Below, one piece after another: positions 47,086 to 56,887 of a DNA stretch of 64,000 nucleotides (positions are counted from its first letter, which is position 1; every line of letters starts with the position of its first letter). This stretch comes from Pseudomonas sp. KU26590 (GTDB lineage Bacteria; Pseudomonadota; Gammaproteobacteria; Pseudomonadales; Pseudomonadaceae), in contig NZ_CP110644.1 in assembly GCF_026153515.1 (NCBI RefSeq), positions 532,501 to 596,500 on the forward strand, read 5' to 3'. The position numbers and the translations under genes are program-made. The notes under the pieces were generated by a model that worked only from the letters and a program-made list of their open reading frames with translations, was not told the origin of the DNA and did not search any database.

Positions 47086-48096
47086 ATGTCCATTCGTCGT
47101 TATGCGCTGGCCGCGCTCGCCAGTGCGGTGTTTGCCGGTTCTGCTGTCGCCAAGGATTTCACCCTGCTGAACGTGTCGTATGACCCTACGCGCGAGCTGT
47201 ATCAGGACTACAACGCCGAATTCATCAGCTACTGGAAAAAATCCCACCCGGGCGACACCGTGAAGATCAACCAGTCCCACGGTGGCTCGGGCAAGCAGGG
47301 CCGCTCGGTGATCGACGGTTCGCCTGCCGACGTGGTGACCCTGGCGCTCGCCGGCGACATCGACGAAATCGCCAAACTGGGCAAGACCATCCCGGCGGAT
47401 TGGCAGACCAAGCTGCCGGACGCCAGCACCCCGTACACCTCGACCATCGTGTTCCTGGTGCGCAAGGGCAACCCGAAGGGCATCCATGACTGGGCCGACC
47501 TGATCAAGGACGGCGTGTCGGTGATCACGCCCAACCCGAAAACCTCGGGCGGCGCGCGCTGGAATTTCCTGGCGGCTTATGGCTACGGTCTCAAATCCAA
47601 TGGCGGCGACGAAGCCAAGGCCAAGGAATACATCGGCAAGCTGTTCAAACATGTGCCTGTGCTGGACACCGGTGCACGCGGCTCGACCATCACTTTCGTC
47701 AACAACGGTCAGGGTGATGTGTTGCTGGCGTGGGAAAACGAAGCGTTCCTGGCGCTGAAAGAAGACGGCGGCGCGGACAAGTTCGACATCGTCGTCCCTT
47801 CACTGTCGATTCTGGCCGAGCCTCCCGTGGCCGTCGTCGAGAAGAACGCCCAGAAGCACGGCACCACTGAAATCGCCACCGAATACCTGAAGCACCTGTA
47901 CAGCAAGGAAGGTCAGGAAATCGCGGCGAAGAACTTCTATCGTCCTCGTGACAAGGAAGTGGCCGCCCAGTACGAGAAGCAGTTCCCTAAACTGAATTTG
48001 CTGACCATCGACAAAGACTTCGGCGGCTGGAAATCGGCTCAACCCAAGTTCTTCGATGACGGCGGTGTGTTCGATCAGATCTACATCCCGCAGTAG
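47086..48096 (+). CDS. sbp: Periplasmic sulfate-binding protein
   Basis: 336 residues with a signal peptide ([20 protein letters not shown]). The family pattern [20 protein letters not shown], the Ser/Gly-rich ligand loop [16 protein letters not shown] and [13 protein letters not shown] are all present. It binds sulfate (and thiosulfate) for CysTWA. The transport genes follow after a REPIN. The expected control is CysB under sulfur limitation. Confidence 0.95.
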   Translation: MSIRRYALAALASAVFAGSAVAKDFTLLNVSYDPTRELYQDYNAEFISYWKKSHPGDTVKINQSHGGSGKQGRSVIDGSPADVVTLALAGDIDEIAKLGKTIPADWQTKLPDASTPYTSTIVFLVRKGNPKGIHDWADLIKDGVSVITPNPKTSGGARWNFLAAYGYGLKSNGGDEAKAKEYIGKLFKHVPVLDTGARGSTITFVNNGQGDVLLAWENEAFLALKEDGGADKFDIVVPSLSILAEPPVAVVEKNAQKHGTTEIATEYLKHLYSKEGQEIAAKNFYRPRDKEVAAQYEKQFPKLNLLTIDKDFGGWKSAQPKFFDDGGVFDQIYIPQ

Positions 48097-48107
48097 TCGC
48101 TGAACTG

Positions 48108-48197
48108 TGTAGGAGCGCGCTTGCCCGCGAAGGCGTCGTGTCAGTCAATGCATTTGGCACATGCAGATGGCTATCGCGAGCAAGCTCACTCCTACAG
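48108..48197. repeat. REPIN between sbp and cysT
   Basis: TGTAGGAGCGCGCTTGCCCG and the inverted copy GCGAGCAAGCTCACTCCTACAG. It lies within the sulfate operon and could form a strong hairpin in the mRNA that separates sbp levels from cysTWA. Confidence 0.88.
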
Positions 48198-48308
48198 GGG
48201 ATGCCGTGGCGGACAATAAAATATCTGACAGATGTTCCGCCGCGCGCCTGAATCGGAATAAATGGACCCGGACTTGTTCCGGGTAACGTGTGTAAACCAA
48301 GGACTTTT

Positions 48309-49130
48309 ATGTCTCGACGCATATCCCCCGTCATACCCGGCTTCGGGCTGACGCTGGGTTACACATTGGTGTACCTCAGCCTGATTGTGCTGATACCGCT
48401 TGCGGTCATGTTCATCCACGCCTCCCAGCTGAGCGCCGTGCAGTTCTGGAACGTCGTCACGGCGCCTCGTGTGCTCGCAGCACTCAGGCTGAGTTTCGGC
48501 ACGGCGTTCTGTGCGGCGATCATCAACGGCATCATCGGCACGCTGCTGGCCTGGGTGCTGGTGCGCTACACCTTCCCCGGTCGCAAGATCATCGATGCAA
48601 TGATCGATCTGCCCTTCGCCTTACCCACCGCCGTTGCCGGTATCGCGCTGACCGCGCTGTACACGCCGACCGGTTTCATCGGCCAGTTTGCCGCCGACAT
48701 GGGCATCAAGATCGCCTACAGCCCCTTCGGTATCACCCTGGCGTTGACCTTCGTCACCATGCCGTTCGTGGTCCGCACGGTTCAGCCGGTGCTGGCGGAC
48801 ATCCCCCGCGAAGTCGAAGAAGCCGCGGCGTGCCTTGGCGCCAAACCGCTGCAAGTGTTCCGTCACATCCTCGTGCCGGCCTTGTTGCCTGCCTGGCTGA
48901 CCGGCTTTGCGCTGGCCTTCGCCCGTGGCGTGGGTGAATACGGCTCGGTGATTTTCATCGCCGGCAACATGCCGATGAAGACCGAAATCCTGCCGTTGCT
49001 GATCATGGTCAAGCTCGACCAGTACGACTACACCGGCGCCACGGCAATTGGCGTAATGATGCTGCTGGTGTCGTTCGTGCTGTTGCTGCTGATCAATCTG
49101 TTGCAGCGACGCATCGAAACCCCTAACTGA
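48309..49130 (+). CDS. cysT: Sulfate ABC transporter permease CysT
   Basis: 273 residues with about 6 membrane segments. The EAA loop is EVEEAACLGAKPLQVFRHI-like (EVEEAAACLGAKPLQVF, about 177-193). The start at 48309 has AAGGA 5 nt upstream; the upstream in-frame extension is poor. It forms the inner-membrane channel with CysW. cysW follows 12 bp later. Confidence 0.94.
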   Translation: MSRRISPVIPGFGLTLGYTLVYLSLIVLIPLAVMFIHASQLSAVQFWNVVTAPRVLAALRLSFGTAFCAAIINGIIGTLLAWVLVRYTFPGRKIIDAMIDLPFALPTAVAGIALTALYTPTGFIGQFAADMGIKIAYSPFGITLALTFVTMPFVVRTVQPVLADIPREVEEAAACLGAKPLQVFRHILVPALLPAWLTGFALAFARGVGEYGSVIFIAGNMPMKTEILPLLIMVKLDQYDYTGATAIGVMMLLVSFVLLLLINLLQRRIETPN

Positions 49131-49142
49131 GGAGGCGCATGT

Positions 49143-50015
49143 ATGTCTGATTCATCGCTCATTGCTGCGTCCTCCGCCAATGCTGCCCGTCGTGGCAGCG
49201 CGGTGTCGCGGCGCATTCTGATCGGCCTTGGCTGGCTGGTCTTCGCGTTCTTCCTGTTGCTGCCGTTGGTGGTGGTGATCGGCCAGGGCTTGAGTAACGG
49301 CCTCGGCGGATTCTTCGCCGCCATCCTGGAGCCGGACGCATTGTCAGCGCTCAAGCTCACCGTGTTCGCAGTGCTGATCTCGGTGCCGCTCAACGTGGTC
49401 TTCGGCGTCGCGGCGGCCTGGTGCGTGAGTAAGTACTCGTTCCGCGGCAAGGCGATTCTGGTCACCCTGATCGACCTGCCGTTCTCGGTCTCGCCGGTCA
49501 TCGCCGGTCTGATCTACGTGCTGATGTTCGGCGCCCGCGGCGTATTCGGCCCCTGGCTGCAGGACCACGACATCCAGATCGTCTTCGCCCTGCCGGGCAT
49601 CGTACTGGCGACCATCTTCGTCACGGTGCCGTTCGTGGCCCGCGAGCTGATCCCGCTGATGCAGGAGCAGGGCACGCAGGAAGAGGAAGCCGCGCGTCTG
49701 CTCGGTGCCAATGGCTGGCAGATGTTCTGGCACGTGACCGTCCCCAACATCAAGTGGGGCCTGATCTACGGCGTGGTGCTGTGTACCGCGCGGGCCATGG
49801 GTGAGTTCGGTGCGGTGTCGGTGGTGTCGGGCCACATTCGCGGCGTGACCAACACCCTGCCGCTGCATGTCGAGATTCTCTACAACGAGTACAACCACGT
49901 GGCTGCGTTTGCCGTGGCGAGCCTGTTATTGATCCTTGCGCTGTTCATCCTGCTGCTCAAGCAGTGGAGCGAAGCGCGCATTAGCCGTCTGCGTAAAAAC
50001 GCGGCGGAGGAATAA
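49143..50015 (+). CDS. cysW: Sulfate ABC transporter permease CysW
   Basis: 290 residues with about 6 membrane segments. The EAA loop is [26 protein letters not shown] lies 8 nt before the ATG. It partners CysT and is followed by cysA after 3 nt, which indicates one polycistronic message. Confidence 0.94.
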   Translation: MSDSSLIAASSANAARRGSAVSRRILIGLGWLVFAFFLLLPLVVVIGQGLSNGLGGFFAAILEPDALSALKLTVFAVLISVPLNVVFGVAAAWCVSKYSFRGKAILVTLIDLPFSVSPVIAGLIYVLMFGARGVFGPWLQDHDIQIVFALPGIVLATIFVTVPFVARELIPLMQEQGTQEEEAARLLGANGWQMFWHVTVPNIKWGLIYGVVLCTARAMGEFGAVSVVSGHIRGVTNTLPLHVEILYNEYNHVAAFAVASLLLILALFILLLKQWSEARISRLRKNAAEE

Positions 50016-50018
50016 TTC

Positions 50019-51008
50019 ATGTCGATCGAAGTCCGTAACGTCAGCAAGAATTTCAACGCCTTCAAAGCCCTCGACGGCATCAGTCTGGATATCCAGAGTG
50101 GCGAGCTCGTGGCGCTGTTGGGCCCGTCCGGCTGTGGCAAGACCACGCTGCTGCGCATCATTGCCGGGCTGGAAACGCCGGACAAAGGCAGCATTGTCTT
50201 CCACGGCGAGGATGTCTCCGGCCACGACGTGCGCGATCGCAACGTCGGGTTCGTGTTCCAGCATTACGCGCTGTTTCGCCACATGACCGTGTTCGACAAC
50301 GTCGCCTTCGGCCTGCGCATGAAGCCAAAAAACCAGCGCCCGAACGAGAGCCAGATCGCCGTCAAAGTGCACGAGCTGCTGAACATGGTGCAGCTGGACT
50401 GGCTGTCGGATCGCTATCCGGAACAACTGTCGGGCGGTCAGCGTCAGCGGATTGCCCTGGCCCGGGCCTTGGCGGTGGAGCCCAAAGTTTTGCTGCTGGA
50501 CGAGCCGTTCGGCGCGCTGGATGCCAAGGTGCGCAAGGAGCTGCGTCGCTGGCTGGCGCGGTTGCACGAAGACATCAACCTGACCTCGGTATTCGTGACC
50601 CACGACCAGGAAGAGGCGATGGAAGTCGCGGACCGCATCGTGGTGATGAACAAGGGCGTGATCGAGCAGATCGGCTCGCCCGGCGATGTCTACGAGAACC
50701 CGGCGAGCGATTTCGTGTATCACTTTCTGGGGGACTCGAACCGCCTGCACCTGGGCGATGACAACCACGTGTTGTTCCGCCCGCACGAGGTGTCGTTGTC
50801 ACGGCATGAAGTGGAAGGGCACCACGCGGCGGAAGTGCGGGACATCCGCCCGTTGGGCGCAACGACGCGGGTGACGCTGAAGGTCGAAGGGCAACCGGAG
50901 CTGATCGAAGCCGAAGTGGTGAAAGACCACGACAGCCTGACCGGACTGGCGCGGGGCGAGACGTTGTTCTTCAAGCCGAAGGTCTGGCAGAAGCGGGAGA
51001 GCATTTAA
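50019..51008 (+). CDS. cysA: Sulfate ABC transporter ATP-binding protein CysA
   Basis: 329 residues. Walker A is GPSGCGKTT (about 36-44), the Q-loop is VFQHYALF, the signature is LSGGQRQRI, Walker B is [11 protein letters not shown] and the switch is THDQEEA. A C-terminal TOBE-like regulatory region follows (about 235-329). It powers sulfate/thiosulfate import. The gene end is followed by two REPINs. Confidence 0.96.
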   Translation: MSIEVRNVSKNFNAFKALDGISLDIQSGELVALLGPSGCGKTTLLRIIAGLETPDKGSIVFHGEDVSGHDVRDRNVGFVFQHYALFRHMTVFDNVAFGLRMKPKNQRPNESQIAVKVHELLNMVQLDWLSDRYPEQLSGGQRQRIALARALAVEPKVLLLDEPFGALDAKVRKELRRWLARLHEDINLTSVFVTHDQEEAMEVADRIVVMNKGVIEQIGSPGDVYENPASDFVYHFLGDSNRLHLGDDNHVLFRPHEVSLSRHEVEGHHAAEVRDIRPLGATTRVTLKVEGQPELIEAEVVKDHDSLTGLARGETLFFKPKVWQKRESI

Positions 51009-51033
51009 CCGGTCACAGGCTCACACCGGACTT

Positions 51034-51139
51034 TGTAGGAGCGCGCTTGCCCGCGAAAGCGGTGGATCAGTCCACGCATCACTGACTGACATAATGCATT
51101 CGCGGGCAAGGTGGAGCGCCACCCCGGTCACTCCTACAG
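51034..51139. repeat. REPIN after cysA, first
   Basis: TGTAGGAGCGCGCTTGCCCG at the left. The right arm is interrupted, ATTCGCGGGCAAGGTGGAGC followed by CACTCCTACAG, with an insertion around GGTGGAGCGCCACC that forms its own small stem. Confidence 0.82.
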
Positions 51140-51181
51140 GTTCGTGCGGTGTCTCACAATCCGGGCCGGACGCAAAGCTAC

Positions 51182-51281
51182 TGTAGGAGCAATCGGAGGT
51201 TACGACGGTCGCGAAGGCGGTGGGTCAGTGACATCCAAGTCGGCTGACCCCAGGCATTCGCGGGCAACCGCTCTCCCACAG
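51182..51281. repeat. REPIN after cysA, second (mixed arms)
   Basis: The left arm TGTAGGAGCAATCGGAGGTT differs from the right arm CGCGGGCAACCGCTCTCCCA. A similar left-type sequence occurs inverted at about 61964-61994. Confidence 0.75.
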
Positions 51282-51292
51282 TGACGCGAGCT

Positions 51293-51829
51293 CTAGACCG
51301 CAGCCTTTTTCAGATCCCGCCGGTGCGTCTTGCCCACCCGCGCCTCGATGGCGTGCTGCAACTTCTTTCTCATTCCCAGCAAAAAAGCCGCTTCGGCGAC
51401 GACAAACAGCGGGCCGATGATCAGGCCTGTGAGGTCGTCGACAAACGCCGGCTTGCGGCCTTCGTAATAATGGCCCACAAACTGAATCACCCAACCGAGT
51501 ACGAACAACCCGACGCCCGCGCTGAGCCATACCATGGTGGTTTGTTGCGCCAGGTTTGCGCCCAGCCACAGGCACAGCGCGAGCAGGACGCCCATCAGCA
51601 CGCCGAAGAAGGCATCCAGCCGCAGGTAGAACAACGTCGCGGCCAAGCTCACCAGCAAGGCCGGCGACACCCAGATCCCGCCGAGGGACCAACTGGTCCA
51701 GCCGGGGCGTGACAACAGCACGGCCACCGCGATCACGATCAGGGGAATGCCGACGAAGTGGGTAACGATATTGCGGGTGTCGCGATGGTAGGCCGCGTAC
51801 TGACTGAGGTGATCGACGAGGTTTTTCAT
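51293..51829 (-). CDS. Mpo1-like/DUF962 membrane protein
   Basis: 178 residues with about 4 membrane segments. The conserved His motifs are YHRDTRNIVTHFVGIPLIV (about 14-32) and IQFVGHYYEGRKPAFVDDL (about 116-134). This matches the DUF962/Mpo1 (YGL010w) family, whose yeast member is an Fe2+ dioxygenase that alpha-oxidises 2-hydroxy fatty acids. A lipid-related role is possible here but not established for bacteria. Confidence 0.88.
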   Translation of the reverse strand: MKNLVDHLSQYAAYHRDTRNIVTHFVGIPLIVIAVAVLLSRPGWTSWSLGGIWVSPALLVSLAATLFYLRLDAFFGVLMGVLLALCLWLGANLAQQTTMVWLSAGVGLFVLGWVIQFVGHYYEGRKPAFVDDLTGLIIGPLFVVAEAAFLLGMRKKLQHAIEARVGKTHRRDLKKAAV

Positions 51830-51935
51830 TGTTATTCCTCTATGGATACGTGGATCATGCCGCTGATTTTTTTCGGCTAAGCCCGCTGGACGGCTCAGCC
51901 TGCTACAAAACGCCGGTTATCAAAAGGAGATTCAC

Positions 51936-52646
51936 ATGACGAATGGAACCCAATGGCGCTCATGGTTTATCAACGACCGATGGTTCCGCGATCTGCCTGC
52001 GTTGTTGCAGGATAGCTTGCTGATCGGCATGCGGCAGCGCCGGGTGACGCCCGGCAAATCGATCTTCCAGCGCGGCGATCCGGCGCCTGGCCTGTACGCC
52101 TTGCTCACGGGCTCGTTACGCATCAATCCCCTCAAGCCGCAGCAAACCGACATGCCCCCGGCAGAAAGCTATCGGCCGTTCTGGTTTGGCGAAGCCTTGT
52201 TGTTCGACGACCTGCCCGCGACCCACGATGTCTTCGCCCAGGACGCGGTCATTCTTCTGCACATGCCCCACGCGCCACTCAAGCAACTGCTGACTGAACA
52301 CCCAGCCTTTTGGCGGCATTTCCGCGAGTTGCTCGGGCGCAAGCTCGGGCTCGCCGTGCCTGCCATTGAAGACATCACCCTGATGCCCACTGTAGAGCGC
52401 GTGGCGTTTCGGCTGCTGATGCTGGCCGAAGCCTATGGCGAGATGGATCGCTCCGTGCGCAGCGTGCCCCTTGCAGACATGGCGTCGAATCGCTGCCTTG
52501 GGCTGAGCGCTGAGGTGGTCGAGCGGGTGCTGGGAGAATTTGCCGAACGGCAGATCGTGCGCCGCCATCACGATCAGATCTGCGTGCTGGACGTCGAGTG
52601 GCTGCGCGAGGCAGCCCTTCATCGCCTGACCGGCGCAGGCGGGTGA
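51936..52646 (+). CDS. Crp/Fnr-family transcriptional regulator
   Basis: 236 residues. The cyclic-nucleotide-binding-like domain (about 15-125) contains GKSIFQRGDPAPGLYALLTG, then a dimer helix and a C-terminal winged HTH (about 165-225, SVPLADMASNRCLGLSAEVV). No Cys cluster for an Fe-S centre is present, so it is not Fnr-like. The ribosome site AAGGAG is upstream. It is divergent from the Mpo1-like gene, its likely target. Confidence 0.88.
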   Translation: MTNGTQWRSWFINDRWFRDLPALLQDSLLIGMRQRRVTPGKSIFQRGDPAPGLYALLTGSLRINPLKPQQTDMPPAESYRPFWFGEALLFDDLPATHDVFAQDAVILLHMPHAPLKQLLTEHPAFWRHFRELLGRKLGLAVPAIEDITLMPTVERVAFRLLMLAEAYGEMDRSVRSVPLADMASNRCLGLSAEVVERVLGEFAERQIVRRHHDQICVLDVEWLREAALHRLTGAGG

Positions 52647-52658
52647 GGGCGCCGCCGG

Positions 52659-53666
52659 TCAGTGGTTCAAACCTTCGCGATACTGGCTGGGCGTCATGCC
52701 GGTCCAGCGCTTGAACGCCCGGCTGAAGCTGCTGGTGTCGGCGAAGCCAAGCAGGTAGGCGACTTCACTGAGCGAGCAACCGGGGTCACGCATATGCTGC
52801 AGCGCCAGATTCTGCCGGCACTGATTGAGCAGCAAATCGTAGCGGCAACCCTCGTCGGCCAGGTGGCGCTGAAGGCTGCGCAGGCTCAGGTGCAGCGTGT
52901 GGGCAATGTGCTCGGCGGACGGCTCGCCCTCCGGCAATTGAGTTTCGATGGCGCCCCGTACCTTGCGCTCCCAGGTCAGTGCACTGAGTTGCTCGAGGGT
53001 GCGGTTGAGCACAGCCTCGTTGTGCACGGCCAGCTCCGGATTACCATCGTCCAGGTGCCTGTCGAAATCCTCGCAGGCAAAACTCAGCAGATTCTCCGCC
53101 GCGCCGAAGAACAGCGGCGCCCGGAAGACGTCATGCCATGGCTGCGGGTCTTCCGGTTGCGGCCGCATCAGGTGAACGGCCAGCGGCGCGTAATGACGCC
53201 CCAGACGGTTGCGGCAGGTGCGCACATAGATTGCGGCGAAGGCGTCCATGGCCTCATTGGCCGGCATCGGACTGCCGTCGGGCACGCGGAAACGAAACTC
53301 GTAACGCTCGTCCACACGTTCAAAGCTCATGACCAGCGCGTCGCTCACCACCGGGTGATAACGCACGATGCGCTCGAAGACCTCACGCAACGAGCCGCTG
53401 GCGACCAGGGCGTAACCCAGCGCGTGAAAGGTCGTCGGGCTGACGAAACGTGACACCCGCAAGCCCAGCGCCGGATCGCCACTGGCCTGCACCGCGAGCT
53501 CCCAGAAACGGGTGGTCACCGTCACCGGGTATCGCGCGTTGGGATCATCCATCAGCTGCGGATCCAGACCCGCAGCCCGGCTCAGTGCGAGGCTGTCGAG
53601 GCCGAGGGCATCGAGTTGCTTGCGCAAGGCGCGGGTCCAGCTGGCGAGGATGCTCGGCTCAGGCAT
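52659..53666 (-). CDS. AraC-family transcriptional regulator
   Basis: 335 residues. The N-terminal ligand/dimer domain (about 20-210) is of the arabinose-binding-like type seen in OruR/ArgR-like and desaturase-associated regulators. The C-terminal double HTH (about 235-332) contains SEVAYLLGFADTSSFSRAFK and RWTGMTPSQYRE. It is divergent from the desaturase gene 112 bp away, so it is likely to regulate it, as seen with desaturase regulators in Pseudomonas. Confidence 0.9.
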   Translation of the reverse strand: MPEPSILASWTRALRKQLDALGLDSLALSRAAGLDPQLMDDPNARYPVTVTTRFWELAVQASGDPALGLRVSRFVSPTTFHALGYALVASGSLREVFERIVRYHPVVSDALVMSFERVDERYEFRFRVPDGSPMPANEAMDAFAAIYVRTCRNRLGRHYAPLAVHLMRPQPEDPQPWHDVFRAPLFFGAAENLLSFACEDFDRHLDDGNPELAVHNEAVLNRTLEQLSALTWERKVRGAIETQLPEGEPSAEHIAHTLHLSLRSLQRHLADEGCRYDLLLNQCRQNLALQHMRDPGCSLSEVAYLLGFADTSSFSRAFKRWTGMTPSQYREGLNH

Positions 53667-53777
53667 ACAGGTTGGCGCTTCCGGTCTACAGATTGGCGTT
53701 CACGGTCAGGCAGCGTCCCTTCTGACGCGGCACAGTGGTGCCACGTTTTTTTCATCCTGAAACCGGAGAATGGAAGC

Positions 53778-54848
53778 ATGCACGACACTTCTGCAAGTGC
53801 TGCCGGACTGAATGCACAACAACGATCAGCGCATATTCGTGCGGTGGTTTCCGCCCACGGCGCCGCGCTGCGTGAGCGCTATCCGCTGCTACGGCATCAG
53901 GACGCCATCGGCGCCGGCATCCTGTTCTGCGCACTGGCCGGCATGATCGGCAGCGCGGCCCTCTATCTCGGGGGTTATCTGGCGTGGTGGGTGTGTATGC
54001 TGCTGAATGCGTTCTTCGCGTCGCTGACCCACGAGCTTGAACACGACCTGATCCACAGCATGTATTTCCGCAAACGGCGCGTGCCCCATAACCTCATGTT
54101 GGCACTGGTCTGGATGGCGCGGCCGAGCACGATCAATCCCTGGATTCGTCGGCATCTGCACCTCAATCATCACAAGGTCTCCGGCACCGAGGCGGATATG
54201 GAAGAGCGCGCCATCACCAATGGCGAGCCGTGGGGTCTGGCGCGGCTGCTGATGGTGGGCGATAACGTCATGTCGTCGCTGATCCGCATGCTACGGGCGA
54301 AAACCTGGGCGCATAAATTCAGCATCCTCAAGCGCACCCTGCGCGTCTATGCGCCGCTGGCGCTGTTGAATTGGGGCGCGTGGTACGTGTTTCTTGGCTT
54401 TCATGCTGCCAATGGCATTGCCGGTCAGATGGGCAGCCCGATTGATTGGTCGGCGAACACGCTGGCGGTCATGCACGTCATCGACATCGCTGTCGTGGTA
54501 CTGGTCGGCCCGAACGTGCTGCGTACCTTCTGCCTGCATTTCGTCAGTTCGAACATGCACTACTACGGCGACGTCGAGATGGGCAATGTCATGCAGCAGA
54601 CCCAAGTGCTCAACCCGTGGTGGATGTGGCCGCTGCAGGCGTTCTGCTTCAACTTTGGCAGCACCCATGGCATTCATCACTTCGTGGTGAAGGAGCCGTT
54701 CTACATCCGCCAGATGACGGCGTCCGTTGCGCACAAGGTGATGGCCGAGATGGGGGTGCGCTTCAATGATTTCGGCACCTTCAGGCGGGCTAACCGGTTT
54801 GAACGGGCTACCGAAAACCACACGGCGCTCAAGACTGCGCGCGGTTGA
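53778..54848 (+). CDS. Membrane fatty acid desaturase family protein
   Basis: 356 residues. The His boxes are THELEHDLIHS (about 78-88), HLHLNHHKVSG (about 122-132), HYYGD and STHGIHHFV (about 296-304), with several membrane segments between them. This fits the di-iron membrane desaturase/hydroxylase superfamily. I take the ATG at 53778 (GGAAG upstream); the long upstream extension overlaps the AraC gene. The substrate is not clear: it could be an acyl lipid, or an alkane or sterol-like compound. A terminator follows about 130 bp later. Confidence 0.88.
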   Translation: MHDTSASAAGLNAQQRSAHIRAVVSAHGAALRERYPLLRHQDAIGAGILFCALAGMIGSAALYLGGYLAWWVCMLLNAFFASLTHELEHDLIHSMYFRKRRVPHNLMLALVWMARPSTINPWIRRHLHLNHHKVSGTEADMEERAITNGEPWGLARLLMVGDNVMSSLIRMLRAKTWAHKFSILKRTLRVYAPLALLNWGAWYVFLGFHAANGIAGQMGSPIDWSANTLAVMHVIDIAVVVLVGPNVLRTFCLHFVSSNMHYYGDVEMGNVMQQTQVLNPWWMWPLQAFCFNFGSTHGIHHFVVKEPFYIRQMTASVAHKVMAEMGVRFNDFGTFRRANRFERATENHTALKTARG

Positions 54849-54974
54849 TACCTGCCTGCCCACTGCGCCAATGACGGCGGCTTTCAGAAATTTTTCCGGA
54901 TAAAGATTTCTGTAACAACCGGTCCTTAATCTCTGCTCATCCCCGGCGAGCTGGGGGCAGACAGCGTGATTCTC

Positions 54975-55013
54975 AGGGTCACCCCTTTAAGGCAGGGGGT
55001 GGCCCTCTTTTTT
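54975..55013 (+). terminator. Rho-independent terminator after desaturase
   Basis: AGGGTCACCCC/GGGGTGGCCCT stem with one G-T pair, followed by CTTTTTT. Confidence 0.88.
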
Positions 55014-55046
55014 GCGACATCCCCGAAGCTTCGGCATATATTTTCG

Positions 55047-55064
55047 AGCTATTAATAAATAGCT
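55047..55064. promoter_or_regulatory. Inverted repeat upstream of the alpha/beta hydrolase gene
   Basis: AGCTATT-AATA-AATAGCT, a perfect 7-bp inverted repeat in an AT-rich block (55036-55086), followed by CTTATTCTTTTTC. It is about 75-92 bp before the start codon. It is probably part of the promoter or an operator. Confidence 0.45.
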
Positions 55065-55138
55065 TCTTATTCTTTTTCGAATATATGTCCGGTCCCTATA
55101 CTCGCCCCCATGAACGCAACATGCAGGAGGCGAAGGCC

Positions 55139-55720
55139 ATGCATCACGAATCGATCCGTTACCTGATCGTGCCAGGCTGGCAAGGATCTGCCGACGACCA
55201 TTGGCAAACCCATTGGCACAACAGTCTGCCCAACAGCGTGCGTGTGGAGCAGGCCGACTGGCTCAAGCCGCGCCGCGAAGATTGGGTGGGTGAGCTGCAA
55301 CGTGCTATCGCCTCCGACAGCACACCGGTGATTCTCATCGCCCACAGCCTGGGTTGCGTCACCGTCGCCCATTGGGCGCAGCTGGCGCCACTGGCGAGTC
55401 TGCGTCAGGTGCGCGGGGCCTTGTTGGTGGCCCCCGCTGACGTCGAACGCCCCAATTGCCCGCCGGCGATCCGTAATTTCGCGCCGATTCCCGAGCACCT
55501 GCTGCCGTTCCCGACCCAAGTGGTCAGTTCGGACAACGATTCAGCCGTCAGCGCGTTGCGCGCGATGGAAATGGCCCGCAACTGGGGCGCCGAAATCGGC
55601 ATCCTCAGCGGCGCTGGCCATATCAACGTGAAGTCCGGCCATCAGCGCTGGGAACAGGGTTTCGCTTACCTGTACCGGCTGCAAGGGCGTATCGAGCAAT
55701 TCAACCGCCGCCGCGCATGA
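55139..55720 (+). CDS. RBBP9/YdeN-family serine hydrolase
   Basis: 193 residues. It begins with IRYLIVPGWQGSADDHWQTH, the family signature. The nucleophile Ser is in LIAHSLGCVTVAHW (about 73-86), the Asp in SSDNDSAVS (about 134-142) and the His in GAGHINVKSGH (about 165-175). It is a cytoplasmic hydrolase; members occur in sulfur-starvation gene sets of pseudomonads. The ATG at 55139 has GGAGG 8 nt upstream. An AAA+ gene follows after 134 bp. Confidence 0.9.
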   Translation: MHHESIRYLIVPGWQGSADDHWQTHWHNSLPNSVRVEQADWLKPRREDWVGELQRAIASDSTPVILIAHSLGCVTVAHWAQLAPLASLRQVRGALLVAPADVERPNCPPAIRNFAPIPEHLLPFPTQVVSSDNDSAVSALRAMEMARNWGAEIGILSGAGHINVKSGHQRWEQGFAYLYRLQGRIEQFNRRRA

Positions 55721-55854
55721 CCACCGCATTCGCAACGGTCGTTGCGCCTGAGCCCACTTTTCTCACGATCATTTTCGCCGCAGTGAACCGACAGGCGCTG
55801 CGGCCTTTTTTTTAAAACGCTCGGGTCACTGGATGGCCGGGGCGGGAGCCTGCC

Positions 55855-56679
55855 ATGAGCCTTTCCGACGTTTCGAGCCACCCGCTGTTGACCTTTCCTG
55901 ATGCTGAAAAAAGCCCGCTGAGCATCCGCGCCAAGGCCTTGGTGTTCATCGATCCACGATCGCGGCAGTTGCGCGAAGAGATGGAGCTGCTGGCGCCGCT
56001 GGACTTGCCGGTACTGATCCGCGGCGAATCCGGCACAGGCAAGGAATTGCTCGCGCGTCATATCCACCGTGGCAGCGACCGGGCCGGGTTGTTCGTGTCG
56101 GTCAACTGCGGCGCCATCAGCTCGACATACGCCGACGCCGAACTGTTCGGCTACGCCGCCGGCGCCCACAGCGGTTCTGCCAGCAGTCGGGCCGGCTGGT
56201 TTGGCTCGGCAACCGGCGGCACGTTGTACCTGGATGAGATCGCCGACCTGCCGATGGCGATTCAAATCAAGTTGCTGGCGGCGCTGGAAAACCACGAAGT
56301 CACCCGCGTCGGCGCCACGCAGCCCAGCCAGGTCGACGTCAGGCTGGTCGCAGCGACCAGCATCGACCTGCGCCTGTCGGTCGCCGCCGGCAAATTCCAC
56401 GAGCGGCTTTATCGCTACTTGAACGAAGGGCGTCTCGACCTGCCGGCGTTGCGCGAGCAGCCCGGCAACATCCTGCCGTTGGCCGAGTACTTCCTGGGGG
56501 TCTACAGCCAGCGCTTTGATTTCCAGATGCCGCTGATCAGCGAGGACGCGCAGCGCGTGCTTGAAGCCCATTACTGGCCGGGCAATACGCGGGAGCTGGA
56601 GAACGTCATTCACTTCGCGCTGCTGGTCAGCAGCGGCGCGGAGATCCTGTCCGAGCACCTGAATCTGCCGGTTCGCTGA
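55855..56679 (+). CDS. Sigma-54-activator-type AAA+ protein lacking GAFTGA and HTH
   Basis: 274 residues of the sigma-54 interaction domain: Walker A RGESGTGKE (56-64), Walker B GTLYLDEI (122-129), sensor region VDVRLVAATSIDL and the C-terminal lid WPGNTRELENVI. The GAFTGA loop that contacts sigma-54 reads GAHSGS (103-108), and no DNA-binding HTH follows. It resembles SfnR-like regulators of organosulfur use but would need another way to act. There is no N-terminal sensor domain. It may be a co-regulator or a degenerate activator. Confidence 0.85.
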   Translation: MSLSDVSSHPLLTFPDAEKSPLSIRAKALVFIDPRSRQLREEMELLAPLDLPVLIRGESGTGKELLARHIHRGSDRAGLFVSVNCGAISSTYADAELFGYAAGAHSGSASSRAGWFGSATGGTLYLDEIADLPMAIQIKLLAALENHEVTRVGATQPSQVDVRLVAATSIDLRLSVAAGKFHERLYRYLNEGRLDLPALREQPGNILPLAEYFLGVYSQRFDFQMPLISEDAQRVLEAHYWPGNTRELENVIHFALLVSSGAEILSEHLNLPVR

Positions 56680-56887
56680 GGGCTCTGGGTCTCATGCATC
56701 GGATAGCCAGATGGCAAAATGCTTACTGAGAACCAAAAAGCATAACCATCCGACTAAAAAGTATTGTCTCGGAATAAAAAATCTCGGTACTGTCCGCATC
56801 AGCCGCCACCCTGCCAAGGGTCGATCCCGCGGCAGACCGAAGGCACAGTCGCCCATGAGGCGACCCGATTTCTATTAAGGACATCGC

